A model generated the notes under the pieces. That model saw nothing but the letters and a program-made list of their open reading frames with translations. It had not been told where the DNA came from and made no database searches. A program made the translations under genes and the position numbers. A stretch of 64,000 bases of DNA from Mallotus nudiflorus (lineage: Eukaryota; Streptophyta; Magnoliopsida; Malpighiales; Euphorbiaceae), in the NCBI GenBank assembly GCA_947683625.1, contig CANTUR010001085.1, forward strand, positions 186,001 to 250,000, written 5' to 3'. The number at the start of each line of letters is the position of its first letter. The first letter of the stretch is position 1. Shown piece after piece: positions 26,046-40,925 of the stretch.

Positions 26046-27905
26046 GTGCACAAATGGTTTTAAATTTGTTAACCAACTTCCCAATTGCAGTAATTCGTAT
26101 GCACTGTAGCATTCTAATCTCATTAATATAGTTCACATAATTGAAAGTACAATCTGCGCACGTTTGAACGCAAAACGTGAACTCGTGCATATTTGTGCAC
26201 AAATGATTTTAAACATGTTTATCCAATGTTCAAATGCATATTCACAATACTTGGCCCATGCTATTGCATTCTGAACACTTTAATATAGTTGTGAAAAATT
26301 GAAAGCACAATTTGTGCACGTTTGTAAATGTTTGAACGAAAAATGCGAACTCGCGCAAATTTGTGCACAAACGGTTTTAAACATGTTATCCAGTGTTCCA
26401 ATTTCACGCATTCACAATACTTGGTATGTACTATATCATTCTAATCTCATTAACATAGTTGACATGATTGAAAGGCACAATTCGTGCACTTTTGCGCACG
26501 TTTGAACACAAAACGTGAACTCGTGTGAATTTGTGCACAAATGATTTGGAACATGTTATCCATCGTTTCAATTTGATATTTACAACTCTTATTACATACT
26601 ATAGCCATCTGAACTCATTAATATAGTTGAGATAAATGATAGCACAATTGGTGCACGTTTGCGCATGTTTGAACGCAAAACGTGAACTCGTGCATATTAG
26701 TGCACAAATGACTTCGAACATGTTATCCAACGTTCCAATTGCATATTAAAAATAAGAATTACATATTATAGCATTCTAAATAATTCAATATGGTTGACAA
26801 ATTTGAAAGCGCAATGGTGCACGTTTGTACGTGTTTGAACGAAAAACGTCAACTCGTGCACAAATGGTTTTAGACATGTTATCCAATTTCCCAATTGCAC
26901 ATTTACAGTAATTTTTACATATTATATAGCATTCTAATCTCATTAATATAGTTGACATAATTGCAACCACAATTTGTGCACGTTTGCGCATGTTTGAACG
27001 CAAAACGTGAACTCGTGCATATTTGTGAGCAAATCATTTTAAACATGTTATCCAATGTTCCAAATTCATATTTACAATACTCAACACATGTTATTACCTT
27101 CTAAACTCTTTAATATAGTTGACAAATTCGTTTGCGCAGTTTGTGCACGCTTGTACATGTTTGAACGAAAAAACATGAGCTCGTGCAAATTTGTGCACGA
27201 ATGGTTTTAAACTTGTTATCCAATTTTCCAATTGCACATTTACAGTGCTTTGCGTGCATTATAGCAATCTAATCTCATTAATATAGTTGACATGATTGAA
27301 AGCACAATTTGTGCACATTTGCGCATGTTCGAACGCAAAACGTGAACTCGTGTAAATTTGTGCACAGATGATTTGGAACATGTTATCCAATGTTTCAATT
27401 GCATGTTTACAGCTCCTATGGCATATTATGGCCTGCTGAACTCATCAATATATTTGAGATGATTGACAGAACAATTGGTGCACTTTTGCGCACGTTTGAA
27501 TGTGTGCACGTTTAGAACATGTTTGAACGAAAGGCACGAACTCGTGCGAATTTGTGCACAAACGGTTTTAAACATGCTATCCAATGTTCCAATTTCACAT
27601 TTACAATACTTAGTACGTATTGTAGCATTCTGATCTCATTAATATTGTTGACATAATTGAAAGCACAATTTGCGCATGTTCGAACGCAAAACGTGAGCTC
27701 GTGTAAATTTGTGCACAAATGATTTGGAACATGTTATCCAATGCTTCAATTGCATGTTTACGACTCTTATGGCATATTATACAGCCTTCTAAACTCATTA
27801 ATATATTTGAGACAATTGACATAACAATTGGCGCACGTTCGCGCATGTTTGAATGCGTGCACGTTTGTGCATGTTTGAACGCAAAACATCAACTCGTGCA
27901 AATTT
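26046..27905 (+). repeat. HOR unit 15
   Basis: 1860 bp, haplotype TAATT. Confidence 0.95.
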
Positions 27906-29765
27906 GTGCACAAATGGTTTTAAATTTGTTAACCAACTTCCCAATTGCAGTAATTCGTATGCACTGTAGCATTCTAATCTCATTAATATAGTTCACATAA
28001 TTGAAAGTACAATCTGCGCACGTTTGAACGCAAAACGTGAACTCGTGCATATTTGTGCACAAATGATTTTAAACATGTTTATCCAATGTTCAAATGCATA
28101 TTCACAATACTTGGCCCATGCTATTGCATTCTGAACACTTTAATATAGTTGTGAAAAATTGAAAGCACAATTTGTGCACGTTTGTAAATGTTTGAACGAA
28201 AAATGCGAACTCGCGCAAATTTGTGCACAAACGGTTTTAAACATGTTATCCAGTGTTCCAATTTCACGCATTCACAATACTTGGTATGTACTATATCATT
28301 CTAATCTCATTAACATAGTTGACATGATTGAAAGGCACAATTCGTGCACTTTTGCGCACGTTTGAACACAAAACGTGAACTCGTGTGAATTTGTGCACAA
28401 ATGATTTGGAACATGTTATCCATCGTTTCAATTTGATATTTACAACTCTTATTACATACTATAGCCATCTGAACTCATTAATATAGTTGAGATAAATGAT
28501 AGCACAATTGGTGCACGTTTGCGCATGTTTGAACGCAAAACGTGAACTCGTGCATATTAGTGCACAAATGACTTCGAACATGTTATCCAACGTTCCAATT
28601 GCATATTAAAAATAAGAATTACATATTATAGCATTCTAAATAATTCAATATGGTTGACAAATTTGAAAGCGCAATGGTGCACGTTTGTACGTGTTTGAAC
28701 GAAAAACGTCAACTCGTGCACAAATGGTTTTAGACATGTTATCCAATTTCCCAATTGCACATTTACAGTAATTTTTACATATTATATAGCATTCTAATCT
28801 CATTAATATAGTTGACATAATTGCAACCACAATTTGTGCACGTTTGCGCATGTTTGAACGCAAAACGTGAACTCGTGCATATTTGTGAGCAAATCATTTT
28901 AAACATGTTATCCAATGTTCCAAATTCATATTTACAATACTCAACACATGTTATTACCTTCTAAACTCTTTAATATAGTTGACAAATTCGTTTGCGCAGT
29001 TTGTGCACGCTTGTACATGTTTGAACGAAAAAACATGAGCTCGTGCAAATTTGTGCACGAATGGTTTTAAACTTGTTATCCAATTTTCCAATTGCACATT
29101 TACAGTGCTTTGCATGCATTATAGCAATCTAATCTCATTAATATAGTTGACATGATTGAAAGCACAATTTGTGCACATTTGCGCATGTTCGGACGCAAAA
29201 CGTGAACTCGTGTAAATTTGTGCACAGATGATTTGGAACATGTTATCCAATGTTTCAATTGCATGTTTACAGCTCCTATGGCATATTATGGCCTGCTGAA
29301 CTCATCAATATATTTGAGATGATTGACAGAACAATTGGTGCACTTTTGCGCACGTTTGAATGTGTGCACGTTTAGAACATGTTTGAACGAAAGGCACGAA
29401 CTCGTGCGAATTTGTGCACAAACGGTTTTAAACATGCTATCCAATGTTCCAATTTCACATTTACAATACTTAGTACGTATTGTAGCATTCTGATCTCATT
29501 AATATTGTTGACATAATTGAAAGCACAATTTGCGCATGTTCGAACGCAAAACGTGAGCTCGTGTAAATTTGTGCACAAATGATTTGGAACATGTTATCCA
29601 ATGCTTCAATTGCATGTTTACGACTCTTATGGCATATTATACAGCCTTCTAAACTCATTAATATATTTGAGACAATTGACATAACAATTGGCGCACGTTC
29701 GCGCATGTTTGAATGCGTGCACGTTTGTGCATGTTTGAACGCAAAACATCAACTCGTGCAAATTT
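27906..29765 (+). repeat. HOR unit 16
   Basis: 1860 bp, haplotype TAGTT, intermediate between units 15 and 17. Private G to A at 29114 in M8. Confidence 0.95.
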
Positions 29766-31625
29766 GTGCACAAATGGTTTTAAATTTGTTAACCAACTTC
29801 CCAATTGCAGTAATTCGTATGCACTGTAGCATTCTAATCTCATTAATATAGTTCACATAATTGAAAGTACAATCTGCGCACGTTTGAACGCAAAACGTGA
29901 ACTCGTGCATATTTGTGCACAAATGATTTTAAACATGTTTATCCAATGTTCAAATGCATATTCACAATACTTGGCCCATGCTATTGCATTCTGAACACTT
30001 TAATATAGTTGTGAAAAATTGAAAGCACAATTTGTGCACGTTTGTAAATGTTTGAACGAAAAATGCGAACTCGCGCAAATTTGTGCACAAACGGTTTTAA
30101 ACATGTTATCCAGTGTTCCAATTTCACGCATTCACAATACTTGGTATGTACTATATCATTCTAATCTCATTAACATAGTTGACATGATTGAAAGGCACAA
30201 TTCGTGCACTTTTGCGCACGTTTGAACACAAAACGTGAACTCGTGTGAATTTGTGCACAAATGATTTGGAACATGTTATCCATCGTTTCAATTTGATATT
30301 TACAACTCTTATTACATACTATAGCCATCTGAACTCATTAATATAGTTGAGATAAATGATAGCACAATTGGTGCACGTTTGCGCATGTTTGAACGCAAAA
30401 CGTGAACTCGTGCATATTAGTGCACAAATGACTTCGAACATGTTATCCAACGTTCCAATTGCATATTAAAAATAAGAATTACATATTATAGCATTCTAAA
30501 TAATTCAATATGGTTGACAAATTTGAAAGCGCAATGGTGCACGTTTGTACGTGTTTGAACGAAAAACGTCAACTCGTGCACAAATGGTTTTAGACATGTT
30601 ATCCAATTTCCCAATTGCACATTTACAGTAATTTTTACATATTATATAGCATTCTAATCTCATTAATATAGTTGACATAATTGCAACCACAATTTGTGCA
30701 CGTTTGCGCATGTTTGAACGCAAAACGTGAACTCGTGCATATTTGTGAGCAAATCATTTTAAACATGTTATCCAATGTTCCAAATTCATATTTACAATAC
30801 TCAACACATGTTATTACCTTCTAAACTCTTTAATATAGTTGACAAATTCGTTTGCGCAGTTTGTGCACGCTTGTACATGTTTGAACGAAAAAACATGAGC
30901 TCGTGCAAATTTGTGCACGAATGGTTTTAAACTTGTTATCCAATTTTCCAATTGCACATTTACAGTGCTTTGCGTGCATTATAGCAATCTAATCTCATTA
31001 ATATAGTTGACATGATTGAAAGCACAATTTGTGCACATTTGCGCATGTTCGGACGCAAAACGTGAACTCGTGTAAATTTGTGCACAGAGGATTTGGAACA
31101 TGTTATCCAATGTTTCAATTGCATGTTTACAGCTCCTATGGCATATTATGGCCTGCTGAACTCATCAATATATTTGAGATGATTGACAGAACAATTGGTG
31201 CACTTTTGCGCACGTTTGAATGTGTGCACGTTTAGAACATGTTTGAACGAAAGGCACGAACTCGTGCGAATTTGTGCACAAACGGTTTTAAACATGCTAT
31301 CCAATGTTCCAATTTCACATTTACAATACTTAGTACGTATTGTAGCATTCTGATCTCATTAATATTGTTGACATAATTGAAAGCACAATTTGCGCATGTT
31401 CGAACGCAAAACGTGAGCTCGTGTAAATTTGTGCACAAATGATTTGGAACATGTTATCCAATGCTTCAATTGCATGTTTACGACTCTTATGGCATATTAT
31501 ACAGCCTTCTAAACTCATTAATATATTTGAGACAATTGACATAACAATTGGCGCACGTTCGCGCATGTTTGAATGCGTGCACGTTTGTGCATGTTTGAAC
31601 GCAAAACATCAACTCGTGCAAATTT
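29766..31625 (+). repeat. HOR unit 17
   Basis: 1860 bp, haplotype TAGGT; first of five like units carrying s4=G. Confidence 0.95.
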
Positions 31626-33485
31626 GTGCACAAATGGTTTTAAATTTGTTAACCAACTTCCCAATTGCAGTAATTCGTATGCACTGTAGCATTCTAATCT
31701 CATTAATATAGTTCACATAATTGAAAGTACAATCTGCGCACGTTTGAACGCAAAACGTGAACTCGTGCATATTTGTGCACAAATGATTTTAAACATGTTT
31801 ATCCAATGTTCAAATGCATATTCACAATACTTGGCCCATGCTATTGCATTCTGAACACTTTAATATAGTTGTGAAAAATTGAAAGCACAATTTGTGCACG
31901 TTTGTAAATGTTTGAACGAAAAATGCGAACTCGCGCAAATTTGTGCACAAACGGTTTTAAACATGTTATCCAGTGTTCCAATTTCACGCATTCACAATAC
32001 TTGGTATGTACTATATCATTCTAATCTCATTAACATAGTTGACATGATTGAAAGGCACAATTCGTGCACTTTTGCGCACGTTTGAACACAAAACGTGAAC
32101 TCGTGTGAATTTGTGCACAAATGATTTGGAACATGTTATCCATCGTTTCAATTTGATATTTACAACTCTTATTACATACTATAGCCATCTGAACTCATTA
32201 ATATAGTTGAGATAAATGATAGCACAATTGGTGCACGTTTGCGCATGTTTGAACGCAAAACGTGAACTCGTGCATATTAGTGCACAAATGACTTCGAACA
32301 TGTTATCCAACGTTCCAATTGCATATTAAAAATAAGAATTACATATTATAGCATTCTAAATAATTCAATATGGTTGACAAATTTGAAAGCGCAATGGTGC
32401 ACGTTTGTACGTGTTTGAACGAAAAACGTCAACTCGTGCACAAATGGTTTTAGACATGTTATCCAATTTCCCAATTGCACATTTACAGTAATTTTTACAT
32501 ATTATATAGCATTCTAATCTCATTAATATAGTTGACATAATTGCAACCACAATTTGTGCACGTTTGCGCATGTTTGAACGCAAAACGTGAACTCGTGCAT
32601 ATTTGTGAGCAAATCATTTTAAACATGTTATCCAATGTTCCAAATTCATATTTACAATACTCAACACATGTTATTACCTTCTAAACTCTTTAATATAGTT
32701 GACAAATTCGTTTGCGCAGTTTGTGCACGCTTGTACATGTTTGAACGAAAAAACATGAGCTCGTGCAAATTTGTGCACGAATGGTTTTAAACTTGTTATC
32801 CAATTTTCCAATTGCACATTTACAGTGCTTTGCGTGCATTATAGCAATCTAATCTCATTAATATAGTTGACATGATTGAAAGCACAATTTGTGCACATTT
32901 GCGCATGTTCGGACGCAAAACGTGAACTCGTGTAAATTTGTGCACAGAGGATTTGGAACATGTTATCCAATGTTTCAATTGCATGTTTACAGCTCCTATG
33001 GCATATTATGGCCTGCTGAACTCATCAATATATTTGAGATGATTGACAGAACAATTGGTGCACTTTTGCGCACGTTTGAATGTGTGCACGTTTAGAACAT
33101 GTTTGAACGAAAGGCACGAACTCGTGCGAATTTGTGCACAAACGGTTTTAAACATGCTATCCAATGTTCCAATTTCACATTTACAATACTTAGTACGTAT
33201 TGTAGCATTCTGATCTCATTAATATTGTTGACATAATTGAAAGCACAATTTGCGCATGTTCGAACGCAAAACGTGAGCTCGTGTAAATTTGTGCACAAAT
33301 GATTTGGAACATGTTATCCAATGCTTCAATTGCATGTTTACGACTCTTATGGCATATTATACAGCCTTCTAAACTCATTAATATATTTGAGACAATTGAC
33401 ATAACAATTGGCGCACGTTCGCGCATGTTTGAATGCGTGCACGTTTGTGCATGTTTGAACGCAAAACATCAACTCGTGCAAATTT
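31626..33485 (+). repeat. HOR unit 18
   Basis: 1860 bp, haplotype TAGGT. Confidence 0.95.
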
Positions 33486-35345
33486 GTGCACAAATGGTTT
33501 TAAATTTGTTAACCAACTTCCCAATTGCAGTAATTCGTATGCACTGTAGCATTCTAATCTCATTAATATAGTTCACATAATTGAAAGTACAATCTGCGCA
33601 CGTTTGAACGCAAAACGTGAACTCGTGCATATTTGTGCACAAATGATTTTAAACATGTTTATCCAATGTTCAAATGCATATTCACAATACTTGGCCCATG
33701 CTATTGCATTCTGAACACTTTAATATAGTTGTGAAAAATTGAAAGCACAATTTGTGCACGTTTGTAAATGTTTGAACGAAAAATGCGAACTCGCGCAAAT
33801 TTGTGCACAAACGGTTTTAAACATGTTATCCAGTGTTCCAATTTCACGCATTCACAATACTTGGTATGTACTATATCATTCTAATCTCATTAACATAGTT
33901 GACATGATTGAAAGGCACAATTCGTGCACTTTTGCGCACGTTTGAACACAAAACGTGAACTCGTGTGAATTTGTGCACAAATGATTTGGAACATGTTATC
34001 CATCGTTTCAATTTGATATTTACAACTCTTATTACATACTATAGCCATCTGAACTCATTAATATAGTTGAGATAAATGATAGCACAATTGGTGCACGTTT
34101 GCGCATGTTTGAACGCAAAACGTGAACTCGTGCATATTAGTGCACAAATGACTTCGAACATGTTATCCAACGTTCCAATTGCATATTAAAAATAAGAATT
34201 ACATATTATAGCATTCTAAATAATTCAATATGGTTGACAAATTTGAAAGCGCAATGGTGCACGTTTGTACGTGTTTGAACGAAAAACGTCAACTCGTGCA
34301 CAAATGGTTTTAGACATGTTATCCAATTTCCCAATTGCACATTTACAGTAATTTTTACATATTATATAGCATTCTAATCTCATTAATATAGTTGACATAA
34401 TTGCAACCACAATTTGTGCACGTTTGCGCATGTTTGAACGCAAAACGTGAACTCGTGCATATTTGTGAGCAAATCATTTTAAACATGTTATCCAATGTTC
34501 CAAATTCATATTTACAATACTCAACACATGTTATTACCTTCTAAACTCTTTAATATAGTTGACAAATTCGTTTGCGCAGTTTGTGCACGCTTGTACATGT
34601 TTGAACGAAAAAACATGAGCTCGTGCAAATTTGTGCACGAATGGTTTTAAACTTGTTATCCAATTTTCCAATTGCACATTTACAGTGCTTTGCGTGCATT
34701 ATAGCAATCTAATCTCATTAATATAGTTGACATGATTGAAAGCACAATTTGTGCACATTTGCGCATGTTCGGACGCAAAACGTGAACTCGTGTAAATTTG
34801 TGCACAGAGGATTTGGAACATGTTATCCAATGTTTCAATTGCATGTTTACAGCTCCTATGGCATATTATGGCCTGCTGAACTCATCAATATATTTGAGAT
34901 GATTGACAGAACAATTGGTGCACTTTTGCGCACGTTTGAATGTGTGCACGTTTAGAACATGTTTGAACGAAAGGCACGAACTCGTGCGAATTTGTGCACA
35001 AACGGTTTTAAACATGCTATCCAATGTTCCAATTTCACATTTACAATACTTAGTACGTATTGTAGCATTCTGATCTCATTAATATTGTTGACATAATTGA
35101 AAGCACAATTTGCGCATGTTCGAACGCAAAACGTGAGCTCGTGTAAATTTGTGCACAAATGATTTGGAACATGTTATCCAATGCTTCAATTGCATGTTTA
35201 CGACTCTTATGGCATATTATACAGCCTTCTAAACTCATTAATATATTTGAGACAATTGACATAACAATTGGCGCACGTTCGCGCATGTTTGAATGCGTGC
35301 ACGTTTGTGCATGTTTGAACGCAAAACATCAACTCGTGCAAATTT
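33486..35345 (+). repeat. HOR unit 19
   Basis: 1860 bp, haplotype TAGGT. Confidence 0.95.
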
Positions 35346-37205
35346 GTGCACAAATGGTTTTAAATTTGTTAACCAACTTCCCAATTGCAGTAATTCGTAT
35401 GCACTGTAGCATTCTAATCTCATTAATATAGTTCACATAATTGAAAGTACAATCTGCGCACGTTTGAACGCAAAACGTGAACTCGTGCATATTTGTGCAC
35501 AAATGATTTTAAACATGTTTATCCAATGTTCAAATGCATATTCACAATACTTGGCCCATGCTATTGCATTCTGAACACTTTAATATAGTTGTGAAAAATT
35601 GAAAGCACAATTTGTGCACGTTTGTAAATGTTTGAACGAAAAATGCGAACTCGCGCAAATTTGTGCACAAACGGTTTTAAACATGTTATCCAGTGTTCCA
35701 ATTTCACGCATTCACAATACTTGGTATGTACTATATCATTCTAATCTCATTAACATAGTTGACATGATTGAAAGGCACAATTCGTGCACTTTTGCGCACG
35801 TTTGAACACAAAACGTGAACTCGTGTGAATTTGTGCACAAATGATTTGGAACATGTTATCCATCGTTTCAATTTGATATTTACAACTCTTATTACATACT
35901 ATAGCCATCTGAACTCATTAATATAGTTGAGATAAATGATAGCACAATTGGTGCACGTTTGCGCATGTTTGAACGCAAAACGTGAACTCGTGCATATTAG
36001 TGCACAAATGACTTCGAACATGTTATCCAACGTTCCAATTGCATATTAAAAATAAGAATTACATATTATAGCATTCTAAATAATTCAATATGGTTGACAA
36101 ATTTGAAAGCGCAATGGTGCACGTTTGTACGTGTTTGAACGAAAAACGTCAACTCGTGCACAAATGGTTTTAGACATGTTATCCAATTTCCCAATTGCAC
36201 ATTTACAGTAATTTTTACATATTATATAGCATTCTAATCTCATTAATATAGTTGACATAATTGCAACCACAATTTGTGCACGTTTGCGCATGTTTGAACG
36301 CAAAACGTGAACTCGTGCATATTTGTGAGCAAATCATTTTAAACATGTTATCCAATGTTCCAAATTCATATTTACAATACTCAACACATGTTATTACCTT
36401 CTAAACTCTTTAATATAGTTGACAAATTCGTTTGCGCAGTTTGTGCACGCTTGTACATGTTTGAACGAAAAAACATGAGCTCGTGCAAATTTGTGCACGA
36501 ATGGTTTTAAACTTGTTATCCAATTTTCCAATTGCACATTTACAGTGCTTTGCGTGCATTATAGCAATCTAATCTCATTAATATAGTTGACATGATTGAA
36601 AGCACAATTTGTGCACATTTGCGCATGTTCGGACGCAAAACGTGAACTCGTGTAAATTTGTGCACAGAGGATTTGGAACATGTTATCCAATGTTTCAATT
36701 GCATGTTTACAGCTCCTATGGCATATTATGGCCTGCTGAACTCATCAATATATTTGAGATGATTGACAGAACAATTGGTGCACTTTTGCGCACGTTTGAA
36801 TGTGTGCACGTTTAGAACATGTTTGAACGAAAGGCACGAACTCGTGCGAATTTGTGCACAAACGGTTTTAAACATGCTATCCAATGTTCCAATTTCACAT
36901 TTACAATACTTAGTACGTATTGTAGCATTCTGATCTCATTAATATTGTTGACATAATTGAAAGCACAATTTGCGCATGTTCGAACGCAAAACGTGAGCTC
37001 GTGTAAATTTGTGCACAAATGATTTGGAACATGTTATCCAATGCTTCAATTGCATGTTTACGACTCTTATGGCATATTATACAGCCTTCTAAACTCATTA
37101 ATATATTTGAGACAATTGACATAACAATTGGCGCACGTTCGCGCATGTTTGAATGCGTGCACGTTTGTGCATGTTTGAACGCAAAACATCAACTCGTGCA
37201 AATTT
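35346..37205 (+). repeat. HOR unit 20
   Basis: 1860 bp, haplotype TAGGT. Confidence 0.95.
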
Positions 37206-39065
37206 GTGCACAAATGGTTTTAAATTTGTTAACCAACTTCCCAATTGCAGTAATTCGTATGCACTGTAGCATTCTAATCTCATTAATATAGTTCACATAA
37301 TTGAAAGTACAATCTGCGCACGTTTGAACGCAAAACGTGAACTCGTGCATATTTGTGCACAAATGATTTTAAACATGTTTATCCAATGTTCAAATGCATA
37401 TTCACAATACTTGGCCCATGCTATTGCATTCTGAACACTTTAATATAGTTGTGAAAAATTGAAAGCACAATTTGTGCACGTTTGTAAATGTTTGAACGAA
37501 AAATGCGAACTCGCGTAAATTTGTGCACAAACGGTTTTAAACATGTTATCCAGTGTTCCAATTTCACGCATTCACAATACTTGGTATGTACTATATCATT
37601 CTAATCTCATTAACATAGTTGACATGATTGAAAGGCACAATTCGTGCACTTTTGCGCACGTTTGAACACAAAACGTGAACTCGTGTGAATTTGTGCACAA
37701 ATGATTTGGAACATGTTATCCATCGTTTCAATTTGATATTTACAACTCTTATTACATACTATAGCCATCTGAACTCATTAATATAGTTGAGATAAATGAT
37801 AGCACAATTGGTGCACGTTTGCGCATGTTTGAACGCAAAACGTGAACTCGTGCATATTAGTGCACAAATGACTTCGAACATGTTATCCAACGTTCCAATT
37901 GCATATTAAAAATAAGAATTACATATTATAGCATTCTAAATAATTCAATATGGTTGACAAATTTGAAAGCGCAATGGTGCACGTTTGTACGTGTTTGAAC
38001 GAAAAACGTCAACTCGTGCACAAATGGTTTTAGACATGTTATCCAATTTCCCAATTGCACATTTACAGTAATTTTTACATATTATATAGCATTCTAATCT
38101 CATTAATATAGTTGACATAATTGCAACCACAATTTGTGCACGTTTGCGCATGTTTGAACGCAAAACGTGAACTCGTGCATATTTGTGAGCAAATCATTTT
38201 AAACATGTTATCCAATGTTCCAAATTCATATTTACAATACTCAACACATGTTATTACCTTCTAAACTCTTTAATATAGTTGACAAATTCGTTTGCGCAGT
38301 TTGTGCACGCTTGTACATGTTTGAACGAAAAAACATGAGCTCGTGCAAATTTGTGCACGAATGGTTTTAAACTTGTTATCCAATTTTCCAATTGCACATT
38401 TACAGTGCTTTGCGTGCATTATAGCAATCTAATCTCATTAATATAGTTGACATGATTGAAAGCACAATTTGTGCACATTTGCGCATGTTCGGACGCAAAA
38501 CGTGAACTCGTGTAAATTTGTGCACAGAGGATTTGGAACATGTTATCCAATGTTTCAATTGCATGTTTACAGCTCCTATGGCATATTATGGCCTGCTGAA
38601 CTCATCAATATATTTGAGATGATTGACAGAACAATTGGTGCACTTTTGCGCACGTTTGAATGTGTGCACGTTTAGAACATGTTTGAACGAAAGGCACGAA
38701 CTCGTGCGAATTTGTGCACAAACGGTTTTAAACATGCTATCCAATGTTCCAATTTCACATTTACAATACTTAGTACGTATTGTAGCATTCTGATCTCATT
38801 AATATTGTTGACATAATTGAAAGCACAATTTGCGCATGTTCGAACGCAAAACGTGAGCTCGTGTAAATTTGTGCACAAATGATTTGGAACATGTTATCCA
38901 ATGCTTCAATTGCATGTTTACGACTCTTATGGCATATTATACAGCCTTCTAAACTCATTAATATATTTGAGACAATTGACATAACAATTGGCGCACGTTC
39001 GCGCATGTTTGAATGCGTGCACGTTTGTGCATGTTTGAACGCAAAACATCAACTCGTGCAAATTT
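37206..39065 (+). repeat. HOR unit 21
   Basis: 1860 bp, haplotype TAGGT. Private C to T at 37516 near the end of M2. Confidence 0.95.
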
Positions 39066-40925
39066 GTGCACAAATGGTTTTAAATTTGTTAACCAACTTC
39101 CCAATTGCAGTAATTCGTATGCACTGTAGCATTCTAATCTCATTAATATAGTTCACATAATTGAAAGTACAATCTGCGCACGTTTGAACGCAAAACGTGA
39201 ACTCGTGCATATTTGTGCACAAATGATTTTAAACATGTTTATCCAATGTTCAAATGCATATTCACAATACTTGGCCCATGCTATTGCATTCTGAACACTT
39301 TAATATAGTTGTGAAAAATTGAAAGCACAATTTGTGCACGTTTGTAAATGTTTGAACGAAAAATGCGAACTCGCGCAAATTTGTGCACAAACGGTTTTAA
39401 ACATGTTATCCAGTGTTCCAATTTCACGCATTCACAATACTTGGTATGTACTATATCATTCTAATCTCATTAACATAGTTGACATGATTGAAAGGCACAA
39501 TTCGTGCACTTTTGCGCACGTTTGAACACAAAACGTGAACTCGTGTGAATTTGTGCACAAATGATTTGGAACATGTTATCCATCGTTTCAATTTGATATT
39601 TACAACTCTTATTACATACTATAGCCATCTGAACTCATTAATATAGTTGAGATAAATGATAGCACAATTGGTGCACGTTTGCGCATGTTTGAACGCAAAA
39701 CGTGAACTCGTGCATATTAGTGCACAAATGACTTCGAACATGTTATCCAACGTTCCAATTGCATATTAAAAATAAGAATTACATATTATAGCATTCTAAA
39801 TAATTCAATATGGTTGACAAATTTGAAAGCGCAATGGTGCACGTTTGTACGTGTTTGAACGAAAAACGTCAACTCGTGCACAAATGGTTTTAGACATGTT
39901 ATCCAATTTCCCAATTGCACATTTACAGTAATTTTTACATATTATATAGCATTCTAATCTCATTAATATAGTTGACATAATTGCAACCACAATTTGTGCA
40001 CGTTTGCGCATGTTTGAACGCAAAACGTGAACTCGTGCATATTTGTGAGCAAATCATTTTAAACATGTTATCCAATGTTCCAAATTCATATTTACAATAC
40101 TCAACACATGTTATTACCTTCTAAACTCTTTAATATAGTTGACAAATTCGTTTGCGCAGTTTGTGCACGCTTGTACATGTTTGAACGAAAAAACATGAGC
40201 TCGTGCAAATTTGTGCACGAATGGTTTTAAACTTGTTATCCAATTTTCCAATTGCACATTTACAGTGCTTTGCGTGCATTGTAGCAATCTAATCTCATTA
40301 ATATAGTTGACATGATTGAAAGCACAATTTGTGCACATTTGCGCATGTTCGAACGCAAAACGTGAACTCGTGTAAATTTGTGCACAGATGATTTGGAACA
40401 TGTTAGCCAATGTTTCAATTGCATGTTTACAGCTCCTATGGCATATTATGGCCTGCTGAACTCATCAATATATTTGAGATGATTGACAGAACAATTGGTG
40501 CACTTTTGCGCACGTTTGAATGTGTGCACGTTTAGAACATGTTTGAACGAAAGGCACGAACTCGTGCGAATTTGTGCACAAACGGTTTTAAACATGCTAT
40601 CCAATGTTCCAATTTCACATTTACAATACTTAGTACGTATTGTAGCATTCTGATCTCATTAATATTGTTGACATAATTGAAAGCACAATTTGCGCATGTT
40701 CGAACGCAAAACGTGAGCTCGTGTAAATTTGTGCACAAATGATTTGGAACATGTTATCCAATGCTTCAATTGCATGTTTACGACTCTTATGGCATATTAT
40801 ACAGCCTTCTAAACTCATTAATATATTTGAGACAATTGACATAACAATTGGCGCACGTTCGCGCATGTTTGAATGCGTGCACGTTTGTGCATGTTTGAAC
40901 GCAAAACATCAACTCGTGCAAATTT
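39066..40925 (+). repeat. HOR unit 22
   Basis: 1860 bp, haplotype TGATG. The change from TAGGT to TGATG is abrupt between units 21 and 22. Confidence 0.95.
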
